Source: DATILI01 sp035476635
Lineage (GTDB): Bacteria > Pseudomonadota > Gammaproteobacteria > Burkholderiales > Burkholderiaceae_C
DNA length: 8,313 bases
Assembly: GCA_035476635.1 (NCBI GenBank)
Contig: DATILI010000116.1
Span: 1-8,313 of the forward strand
Reading direction: 5' to 3'
The notes below the pieces were generated by a model. It was not told the origin of the DNA, did no database searches, and saw nothing but the letters and a program-made list of their open reading frames with translations. Below, piece by piece: positions 1 to 5,732 of this stretch. A program made the position numbers and the translations under genes. Within the stretch, counting starts at the first letter, position 1. Every line of letters starts with the position of its first letter.

Positions 1-4
1 CAGA

Positions 5-1639
5 TCAGCGTTCGCCGCGATCGAGCACCCAGGGCATCTTTTCCCAGAGCGCGCACTTGTGCAGCTCCGCAAACTGTGCGACGGGCGTGGCTTGACTCTG
101 TCCGCCCGGCCGCAGCGACATCAACGATCCGTCCGCGATCAATCGAGGCCACGCCGCCTGCCCGGGAACCTGCGGGTTGAAATTCTTGGCGAAAGCGGCC
201 CAGTATCGGGTCATCTCCTTCGACAGCTGCCGCTGCGCTTCATTAAACCGGGAGGAGGCCTGCGCCATGTGAGGCGAATCGGGCCACGTGAACGGCGTAT
301 CGAGACCATGTGATGCGCGAAACTCATAGCCGGGCGGCGTCGAGGGCGCCGGTGGAATTGGATCCTCGAACTGATAATAGTAAGTGGGCGTTTGCCGCGC
401 GAGATGTCTTGCCAGCGCCAGGTTGGTGCAACCGCCGAGACCGCGCATTCCGCTGTCGGTAATGAAGTCCCCGACAACGTAGGACAGCGCGAACTGGCCC
501 GAGTATTTGTCCGCTGGATAGGCTGCCAGCAGCGCAGGTGCACGCTCAGCCCCGACGAGCCGGGTTACCCAGGCCGCGTACGCTTGCGCCGTGAAGTTGG
601 CGAAAGCCGTGCCGGAACCACGACCTTCTTCGCGCGTGCTGCCCATCAATACAGGCACCGCCCTCCATTCGCCTGCCGCGATCGCGTCGATCGCAGGCTT
701 GCGGTGAAAGCCTTTGGGATCGACATGTGGATTCCAGGCGCCGCCCGCAGTCACCAACTCGCCTGCGCTCTTGGAGCGCAGGCAGGTCACGACATTCTCA
801 GGGTTCGCGCATCCAAGCTTGGCTGCAAAGGCCGCCGCGCGCGCCTCCGATTGCGCGACCGAGTCGACGTCCCGCAAGCAATCATCACTGGAAATAATCG
901 CCGCATGAATAAGCCCAGCGGTACCAGGGTTGACAAGAAGCGGGCAAACGTTCGTTCCGCCCGATGAGGTTCCTCCCAACGTAACTTTTTTGGGATTGCC
1001 GCCGAATGCTCCGATGTTGCGTTGAACCCATTCCAGCGCTGCTTTGATGTCGAGCAATGCATAGTTTCCCGCCAGGCGATCCTTGGCCTGCTGGGCGAGC
1101 GCGGGATGATTCAAGAAACCGAGTGATCCGAGGCGGTGATTGATGGCAACGACCACAACCCCATTTTCTGCCGCCATGCGAGCGCCGGCTATCTGGACTG
1201 CGCCGCCCACCGTATTGGCCCCGCCGTGAACATACACAAGTACGGGGAGCGATGCGCCCGAAGCAGTGCCCGCGGGACGATAGAGGTTGAGAAAAAGGCA
1301 GTCCTCGTTCTCCGTTCGACCGATGACCGGGGATCCACTGTGCTGCGGGCAACTGGATCCCGCGACCGTCCCGTCTCGTACACCCTGCCAGGAAGCGGCT
1401 CTCTCGGGGGGCGACCAGCGCAGGCTTCCCATTGGGGGCGCCGCGAAAGGCAGACCGAGGAATATTTCCGCGCCACCTTTCGCAAGGCCTTTGATGCTGC
1501 CGTTTTCGGAGGTTGCGGTTGTTGCGGTCGACCGGCCTGCATCGATTGCAACCCCGGTCTTGTGCGCGCAGCCAACCATTGCAAGGGTGGCTGCGCTCAT
1601 CGCGATCCAGAAGGCTCGCGAGAATGGACGACGGATCAT
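5..1639 (-). CDS. Type-B carboxylesterase, probable lipoprotein
   Basis: A 544-residue alpha/beta-hydrolase of the carboxylesterase type B family (the acetylcholinesterase/p-nitrobenzyl esterase fold), close to full family length. It should hydrolyse carboxylic esters; the substrate cannot be read from sequence. Visible motifs are the EDCLFLN block (residues 112-118), the oxyanion-hole HGG (138-140), the nucleophile elbow GTSSG with Ser225, a probable acid Glu338 in REEG, and His444 in ASHGLD. Cys97 and Cys114 are placed like the usual N-terminal disulfide. The N-terminus has RR, a hydrophobic stretch and a Cys at 24 preceded by MVG, so it is probably an exported lipoprotein, although Met at -3 of the lipobox is atypical. 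I chose the ATG at 1639 because AGGAG lies 5 bases upstream; an in-frame TTG at 1660 would add 7 residues and overlap the previous gene. It follows the tannase-family gene by 11 bases, which indicates one operon. Family call is firm; substrate is unknown. Confidence 0.93.
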   Translation of the reverse strand: MIRRPFSRAFWIAMSAATLAMVGCAHKTGVAIDAGRSTATTATSENGSIKGLAKGGAEIFLGLPFAAPPMGSLRWSPPERAASWQGVRDGTVAGSSCPQHSGSPVIGRTENEDCLFLNLYRPAGTASGASLPVLVYVHGGANTVGGAVQIAGARMAAENGVVVVAINHRLGSLGFLNHPALAQQAKDRLAGNYALLDIKAALEWVQRNIGAFGGNPKKVTLGGTSSGGTNVCPLLVNPGTAGLIHAAIISSDDCLRDVDSVAQSEARAAAFAAKLGCANPENVVTCLRSKSAGELVTAGGAWNPHVDPKGFHRKPAIDAIAAGEWRAVPVLMGSTREEGRGSGTAFANFTAQAYAAWVTRLVGAERAPALLAAYPADKYSGQFALSYVVGDFITDSGMRGLGGCTNLALARHLARQTPTYYYQFEDPIPPAPSTPPGYEFRASHGLDTPFTWPDSPHMAQASSRFNEAQRQLSKEMTRYWAAFAKNFNPQVPGQAAWPRLIADGSLMSLRPGGQSQATPVAQFAELHKCALWEKMPWVLDRGER

Positions 1640-1644
1640 GGGGA

Positions 1645-1649
1645 CTCCT
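1645..1649 (-). promoter_or_regulatory. Ribosome binding site of the carboxylesterase
   Basis: AGGAG on the minus strand, 5 bases before the ATG at 1639. It lies within the 11 bases between the upstream tannase-family stop codon (1651-1653) and this start. It decides the ATG over the in-frame TTG at 1660, and its position suggests translation by ribosomes finishing the upstream gene. Confidence 0.75.
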
Positions 1650-1650
1650 G

Positions 1651-3408
1651 CTATTGGCAACTGAAGCTGCTGGCGCTTTCAAGGTCGGTGGCGCCGGCCT
1701 TCAGCCGCGCGACTTGCGGATAGGGGCACAGCGGCCGTGTACGGCCGGGCGTCCAACTGGTCGGAATGTCAAGGTTGGCAGCGCCGGCGGTGGTGGCTAG
1801 GCCGCGCGCGGTGGCAACCACCGAGTCAGGCGCTTGGCCCTTTTCTACCCAGTTGACCAGGGGTGTGAGCATGTCAAACTGGTCGGTGGCAGGGCCGCCG
1901 GCACAGTGGCCCATGCCCGGCACCGGATAGAAACGCGCAAAGTCAGAGGCATTGCCGTTGTTGGCGCTGCGCAGGTTCTCGTACCAGGTTACGGTGTCAT
2001 CGTGCATGAAGATGGGGTCGCTGACGCCGTGATAGACCATCACCTTGGCGCCACGGTTTTTCAGGGTGCTCAGGTTGCTCGGATTCACCGGCTGCATGAA
2101 AGACAGCGCGGACTCGAGGTAAGTGCTGTTGGTCGCCGCGATGGAAGCAAGCATCGTGTCGACCGATGTGCTCGTCAAGTAGGTTGGGCCGTCGAAGCCT
2201 GTCTGACTGATCGGCGGTACGCCCCAGACCGTGGCAACGGCGCCAGTATCCAGACCCTTTGATGCATTGAATTTCCAAGTGGCAAAGCTAGCGCCTGAAA
2301 TACCAGCGTCATACACGAGGCTGGCATAGAACTTCTTGCCCGTGCTGTCCGTCGCGCCGGAAAAGATGGGCGCGAGGGCCGTCTTCTGGTCGGCCGACAG
2401 GCAGGTGCCGTCCCGCGCGCCGCTGCAGGTGGGCACGTCGCGGTTGAAGTCGAAGGCCTTCTGGCAGGCGGCCACGTCCTGAACGATGCCGTCGGTCGCG
2501 CCGTCCAGCGCGTCGCACTTGGCCAGAATGGCCTTGGAGACCATGACGCGTTCCGGCGTGGGGAAAGCCACGCTCAGGTCGGCGACAGTGGTCCCCGGCA
2601 CCTTCAATAACTGCTTGGCGCTGAACATATTGGCAGTGGCCGCCAGCGGCAGGCGGTAACCCGGTGCACCGGCCAAAAAGCCGTCGTACTGCTCAGGCAA
2701 GCGGGTCGTCGCCACGAAGGTGTGGCGTCCCCCGTTGGAGCAGCCACCGAAGTAGGATCGATCGGGTCCCTTGCCATAGGCCGAGGTAATCAGCGATTTG
2801 GCCATGGGCGTGAGCTTGGCCGCCGCGTTGTATCCGTAGTCCAGCCGGGCCTGGGCATCGATGCCGAAAGAGGGTCCTGCCGTGTCATGACCCGCGTTGC
2901 TGCTGATGACAGCAAAGCCCATCTTCAGTGCGTTGGAGAAGTTCGGTGCGCTACCGCCGATCGCCCCAAGGGCCGTGCCAACGTTGCCGTCCAGGCCGCC
3001 GTTCGCTTGGTAGAAGAAGCGGCCGTTCCAGTTATTGGGCATGCGCATCTCGAAACCGATGGCATAGCTACTGCCGTCCTGCGGGCTGGTGCGTCGGTAC
3101 ATCTCACCCTTCACTTGGCAGTGCGCGCCTACCACGGGGCCGGCCACCACGGTGGCGGTCGCGGCCGGCAGCGGGCCCTCGGCCACCGGAGCGGCCGAAG
3201 TGATGGTGGTATTGGCGAACGAGAACTTGCTGGCCAGATCGGCACAGGCGCCGAGTGGCGCGCCTGTGGCCGCGGCCAGCTGTGGCAGCGCGTCGCTGCT
3301 GCCACCACCGCCACAGCCGGCGATCAGGGCGGCGCAGGCAGCGGCAATCCAATGGGACGCCGTCCCGGCGGGGTGGGCAGGGCAGGGGCTATTCGGAATC
3401 TTCGTCAT
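1651..3408 (-). CDS. Tannase/feruloyl esterase family lipoprotein, MHETase-like
   Basis: A 585-residue serine esterase of the tannase and feruloyl esterase family, which cleaves esters of aromatic acids (gallate, ferulate; in Ideonella MHETase, mono-hydroxyethyl terephthalate). A clear lipobox LIAGC puts the lipidated Cys at 32; the next residue is Gly, so an outer-membrane location is likely. The family CS-D-HC arrangement is present: Cys223-Ser224 in GGCSNGG, Asp464 in GVSDPIF, His501-Cys502 in GMGHC. Ten cysteines match the five MHETase disulfides as I recall them: 55-97, 223-502, 298-315, 328-336, 561-584. The calcium-loop sequence CDALDGATDGIV (298-309) and the C-terminal RTRPLCPYPQ are also shared. 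Residues of roughly 250-440 form the lid domain. MHETase Glu226 is Asn here, and I find no counterpart of its carboxylate-binding Arg411, so true MHET activity is doubtful. The ATG has GGAG 6 bases upstream. It is the first gene of a two-gene operon, divergent from a MarR regulator. Family firm, substrate open. Confidence 0.95.
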   Translation of the reverse strand: MTKIPNSPCPAHPAGTASHWIAAACAALIAGCGGGGSSDALPQLAAATGAPLGACADLASKFSFANTTITSAAPVAEGPLPAATATVVAGPVVGAHCQVKGEMYRRTSPQDGSSYAIGFEMRMPNNWNGRFFYQANGGLDGNVGTALGAIGGSAPNFSNALKMGFAVISSNAGHDTAGPSFGIDAQARLDYGYNAAAKLTPMAKSLITSAYGKGPDRSYFGGCSNGGRHTFVATTRLPEQYDGFLAGAPGYRLPLAATANMFSAKQLLKVPGTTVADLSVAFPTPERVMVSKAILAKCDALDGATDGIVQDVAACQKAFDFNRDVPTCSGARDGTCLSADQKTALAPIFSGATDSTGKKFYASLVYDAGISGASFATWKFNASKGLDTGAVATVWGVPPISQTGFDGPTYLTSTSVDTMLASIAATNSTYLESALSFMQPVNPSNLSTLKNRGAKVMVYHGVSDPIFMHDDTVTWYENLRSANNGNASDFARFYPVPGMGHCAGGPATDQFDMLTPLVNWVEKGQAPDSVVATARGLATTAGAANLDIPTSWTPGRTRPLCPYPQVARLKAGATDLESASSFSCQ

Positions 3409-3414
3409 GGGTTA

Positions 3415-3418
3415 CTCC
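3415..3418 (-). promoter_or_regulatory. Ribosome binding site of the tannase-family gene
   Basis: GGAG on the minus strand, 6 bases before the ATG at 3408. Only one base separates it from the foot of the hairpin at 3420-3441, so folding of the leader could limit ribosome access. Confidence 0.65.
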
Positions 3419-3419
3419 G

Positions 3420-3441
3420 CGCGCCGGTCAATACCGGCGCG
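3420..3441 (-). repeat. Perfect GC-rich inverted repeat (leader hairpin)
   Basis: Nine-base arms CGCGCCGGT (3420-3428) and ACCGGCGCG (3433-3441) are perfectly complementary around the 4-base loop CAAT. In the tannase-family mRNA this would be a very stable stem-loop ending one base before the GGAG ribosome binding site. It has no following U-run, so it does not look like an intrinsic terminator. It could restrain translation, protect the 5' end after processing, or be a DNA operator; sequence alone does not separate these. Confidence 0.75.
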
Positions 3442-3527
3442 ATGTAGTGAATGAAAGAGTCATACGTTGAAGGCTTTGCCAGCGGGGTCGGTCGCGCGCC
3501 GCGCGGCCCGATTGCTACTGCGGCGGT

Positions 3528-3556
3528 TTGACTAATCGTTAGTTTAGTTAACGATC
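3528..3556 (+). promoter_or_regulatory. Possible promoter for the MarR gene
   Basis: TTGACT (3528-3533) matches the -35 consensus at five of six positions and is followed 15-17 bases later by weak -10 candidates (TAACGA at 3549, ACGATC at 3551). The AT-rich stretch contrasts with the surrounding GC-rich DNA. It overlaps the inverted repeat at 3535-3555, as expected for an autorepressed promoter. An alternative -10-like TATTTA lies at 3613-3618 without a well-spaced -35. The promoter of the divergent esterase operon is not recognisable with confidence. Confidence 0.35.
3535..3555. promoter_or_regulatory. Candidate operator 1, 21-bp inverted repeat
   Basis: Perfect 7-base arms ATCGTTA (3535-3541) and TAACGAT (3549-3555) flank a 7-base spacer. 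A second, overlapping palindrome, ACTAA-TCG-TTAGT, covers 3531-3543. Size and position between divergent MarR and esterase genes fit a MarR-dimer binding site that would cover a -35-like TTGACT. Binding by this particular regulator is inference. Confidence 0.55.
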
Positions 3557-3568
3557 ATTGTCTTCTGG

Positions 3569-3588
3569 CACTAGGAGTTTCCCTAGTG
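3569..3588. promoter_or_regulatory. Candidate operator 2, 20-bp inverted repeat
   Basis: Perfect 7-base arms CACTAGG (3569-3575) and CCTAGTG (3582-3588) flank a 6-base spacer. Its centre is about 33-34 bp, roughly three helical turns, from the centre of the repeat at 3535-3555, so two dimers could sit on similar faces of the DNA. If transcription starts upstream it could instead form an RNA hairpin in the MarR leader. The role is inferred from position. Confidence 0.55.
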
Positions 3589-3670
3589 TTCTTTGCTCGA
3601 AGTAATTAAGCATATTTACGATGAGGCGACCCAACCTGTCCTCACCGATCCAGCCGTTAGACTCGACGCG

Positions 3671-4141
3671 ATGAAGACCGAAGAGACCCTCACGCCGCAG
3701 GGCGCGCTCACAGAAGGAGACATGCATGGCCTGCTGGGCTACCAGCTAGCTCAGGCCGCCATTCTTACCAGCGCGGCCTTCACCCGTGCGGTCGGCGAGC
3801 CGCTTGACCTTCGGAAGGTCGAGTTCACCATCCTGCAGCTCGTCCGAGCAAACGCACCGGTGACCGCCGCCCGCGTCGCCAAGTCACTGGCCGTGACAAC
3901 CCCCGGCGTCAAGGTGTGGCTTGATCAGCTGGAGCAGCGCGGACTCATCGCGCGCGAGCGCGGCTCGGTGGACCGACGCACTCACGATCTGCGTATCACC
4001 CGCAAAGGTGATGCGCTCGTCTCAAAGGCCCTCACGGCACTGCTCGAGGCTGATCGAGAGATCCTGCGGGACCTGACCGAGGCAGAGCGGCTGATGCTCC
4101 TTCAACTGCTGCAAAAGGTCGCTCACAGGCGCAAGGGATGA
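3671..4141 (+). CDS. MarR family transcriptional regulator
   Basis: From this ATG the product is 156 residues, a normal MarR length. The winged helix-turn-helix is plain: helices around 64-75 (VTAARVAKSLAV), recognition helix about 76-92 (TTPGVKVWLDQLEQRGLI), and a wing about 93-111 carrying the family Asp-Arg-Arg at 101-103. Long flanking helices (about 18-41 and 115-150) would form the dimer interface. MarR proteins usually repress a divergent operon and themselves and are released by small, often aromatic, ligands. Here the divergent operon encodes two esterases, so an ester-derived aromatic acid or its CoA ester is a plausible but unproven ligand. The start is uncertain: a TTG at 3593 would add 26 residues but has no ribosome binding site; an ATG at 3722 follows AAGGAG by only 2 bases and would give 139 residues. 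The chosen ATG itself has no clear Shine-Dalgarno, and a 17-codon leader frame ends across it. Confidence 0.9.
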   Translation: MKTEETLTPQGALTEGDMHGLLGYQLAQAAILTSAAFTRAVGEPLDLRKVEFTILQLVRANAPVTAARVAKSLAVTTPGVKVWLDQLEQRGLIARERGSVDRRTHDLRITRKGDALVSKALTALLEADREILRDLTEAERLMLLQLLQKVAHRRKG

Positions 4142-4201
4142 GAGTTGAAGGACGAGGGTGGGGCAGAACGTGAGTCGGCGTCTTTGCCCGGACACCGCGG
4201 C

Positions 4202-5029
4202 CTAGGCGGGCATCCGCAGTTGTTTGCGCAGGCTCTTGTCGAACGCGGACCGCGGAACGAAACGACGCAGCAGGCTCACTTGCCTGGCGAAGCCGCCCGC
4301 GGTGTACCGGCTGCCCGGCTTCGCCGTGGTCGCTGCATTCAGGACAGCCTTTGCGACCACCTCCGGCGAGTCGGCAGTCAGCATCACCTCGCGCGTCACG
4401 GTTTCCGCATTGGAACGCGCGGACGCGTAGTCGCCCAACGGCTGGTCGGCCTGGATCAAATTGCTCTCGAACGAAGTACGCGTGTAGGCCGGTTCCACGA
4501 GTACCACCCTGACGCCCAGGTCCCGCACCTCGTGGTCCAGCGATTCCGAGTAGCCTTCCAACGCGTGCTTGCTCGCCCCATACAACGCGAAGTAGGGGGC
4601 CGGGATAAATCCCTGCACGGAGCTGATATTGACGATGCGGCCCGACCGCTGCCGGCGCATCACCGGGAGGACGGCCTTGATGGTTCGAACTACGCCGAAC
4701 AGGTTGACGTCGAAGAGCGCTTTCGCCTGTTCGATCGATGATTCCTCGGCCGCTCCGATAAGGCCGACCCCGGCGTTGTTGACCAGCAAGTCGATGCGGC
4801 CGGCTTTCGCGAGGACCTCCGCGATCGCGGCCTCGACCGACTCATCGCTGACCACGTCGCAAATCACATGCTCCACCCCCGTGGTTGGCTGCGACGGGGG
4901 CTTGCGCGAGGTGCCGAACACGCGGTATCCGGCCTGCGCCAGCGCCTGCGCGGTCAGCTCTCCGATACCGCCTGACGCTCCCGTGACGATCGCGACGGGG
5001 CCTGATTGCTGGTTTTTTTGTTTGGACAT
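4202..5029 (-). CDS. Classical SDR family NADP-type oxidoreductase
   Basis: A 275-residue short-chain dehydrogenase/reductase, expected to be cytoplasmic and to interconvert alcohols and carbonyls. The Rossmann cofactor motif TGASGGIG is at 16-23, followed by an Arg at 42 after the second strand, which in this family favours NADP(H). NNAG is at 84-87, a structural Asn at 109, the catalytic Ser at about 137 in NISS, and YGASK gives Tyr150 and Lys154, completing the Asn-Ser-Tyr-Lys set. The open frame extends upstream to 5131, but the ATG at 5029 is the start: AGGAG lies 6 bases before it and the TGxxxGxG motif falls at the usual distance. It follows the TetR gene by 25 bases on the same strand and probably shares its transcript. 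The C-terminal region (RYTAGGFARQVSLLRRFVP) resembles SDRs annotated only as general oxidoreductases. Substrate cannot be called. Confidence 0.93.
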   Translation of the reverse strand: MSKQKNQQSGPVAIVTGASGGIGELTAQALAQAGYRVFGTSRKPPSQPTTGVEHVICDVVSDESVEAAIAEVLAKAGRIDLLVNNAGVGLIGAAEESSIEQAKALFDVNLFGVVRTIKAVLPVMRRQRSGRIVNISSVQGFIPAPYFALYGASKHALEGYSESLDHEVRDLGVRVVLVEPAYTRTSFESNLIQADQPLGDYASARSNAETVTREVMLTADSPEVVAKAVLNAATTAKPGSRYTAGGFARQVSLLRRFVPRSAFDKSLRKQLRMPA

Positions 5030-5035
5030 TGGTTG

Positions 5036-5040
5036 CTCCT
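5036..5040 (-). promoter_or_regulatory. Ribosome binding site of the SDR gene
   Basis: AGGAG on the minus strand, 6 bases before the ATG at 5029, within the 25 bases after the TetR stop codon. It fixes the SDR start well inside the longer open frame, which would otherwise run into the TetR gene. Confidence 0.75.
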
Positions 5041-5054
5041 GTGTGAAGAAAAAG

Positions 5055-5732
5055 TTAGATGACCGTGTGTGCGGCGCCGCCTTCCCGGCCGCGATCTGAA
5101 TGCCGGTACAAGCCATCCAGGACAAGTTCAATGTGGCGGTCGAGAAGATCGGGGGTGTGCATCAGAAAATCGTCCGGCACGAGTGATCCGATCGTGTGTC
5201 GGTACAAGCACGCCATCACGATCGGCAGGATCAGCGCGTGCGCTGCGAGGTCGACATCGAATGTGCGGAACTCCCCGCGCTCGATGCCGCGCCGGAGGAT
5301 GCGCGAAACCAGCGTGCGCACCGGACCCATCACCTCGCGGTTCCAGCAGTCCGCCAGACCCGGGAAGTGCCGCACCTCTGTCAGGACCAGCTTGAAGATG
5401 CCACCAGCCTGGCCTTCCGCCAGCGAATCCTGCCACCCCGTCAGCGCCTGGCGGAGCAGCGCGCTGCTTGCGCCCACGCTCGTGGCCATCTGATCCGGCC
5501 GCCCTTCGATCCGGCTCGAGAAGCCCTCGGCGATGAGCGTCTTGAGCAGGTCTTCCTTGCTGTTGAAGTAGAGGTACAGCGTTCCTTTGGAAACACCAGC
5601 CCGCGCGGCGATCTCTTCCGCCCGGGCTGCAGCGAAACCTCTTTCCACAAAGACAGACAGTGCGGCAGCTAGCAGTTCTCGAGGACGCTCCTGCTTGCGG
5701 CGCCGGCCGCCGACGTTGGCGAGCTCAAGCAT
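5055..5732 (-). CDS. TetR/AcrR family transcriptional regulator
   Basis: A 225-residue regulator of usual TetR length. After a basic N-terminus (RRRKQ at 10-14) the DNA-binding domain runs from about 18 to 63: helix 1 RELLAAALSVFVERGF, then the helix-turn-helix EEIAARAGVSKGTLYLYFNSKEDLL with the near-invariant GVSKGTLYxYFxSKEDL signature. The variable C-terminal part (about 75-225) would bind a ligand and dimerise. The open frame extends upstream to 5849 inside the transporter gene, but the ATG at 5732 fits best: AAGGG is 4 bases upstream (5737-5741) and the start overlaps the transporter stop by 8 bases (ATGCTTGA). This suggests translational coupling to the pump and a regulator of the pump operon carried inside it. 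TetR proteins of this AcrR type normally repress efflux genes until a drug or solvent binds; the ligand is unknown. Confidence 0.94.
   Translation of the reverse strand: MLELANVGGRRRKQERPRELLAAALSVFVERGFAAARAEEIAARAGVSKGTLYLYFNSKEDLLKTLIAEGFSSRIEGRPDQMATSVGASSALLRQALTGWQDSLAEGQAGGIFKLVLTEVRHFPGLADCWNREVMGPVRTLVSRILRRGIERGEFRTFDVDLAAHALILPIVMACLYRHTIGSLVPDDFLMHTPDLLDRHIELVLDGLYRHSDRGREGGAAHTVI

Noticed and set aside
885..1682. A 265-residue minus-strand frame overlapping the carboxylesterase
   Set aside because: It is a frame-shifted reading of the esterase (Arg-rich, no motifs) and gives no independent evidence of coding.
2722..3447. A 241-residue plus-strand frame opposite the tannase-family gene
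   Set aside because: Low-complexity Gly/Arg/Ala product, antisense to a gene with all catalytic and disulfide residues in place.
4185..4212. Inverted repeat TGCCCG/CGGGCA between the convergent MarR and SDR genes as a terminator
   Set aside because: The arms are only 6 bp with a 16-base loop, the repeat overlaps the SDR stop codon, and there is no T-run on either strand. The 60-base gap at 4142-4201 shows no convincing terminator.
4145..4741. A 198-residue plus-strand frame starting just after the MarR gene
   Set aside because: It lies almost entirely antisense to the SDR gene, has no motif, and its composition is that of a shadow frame.
5010..5019. T-run as a possible terminator T-tract
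   Set aside because: It encodes the Lys/Gln-rich start of the SDR protein on the minus strand and no stem precedes it.
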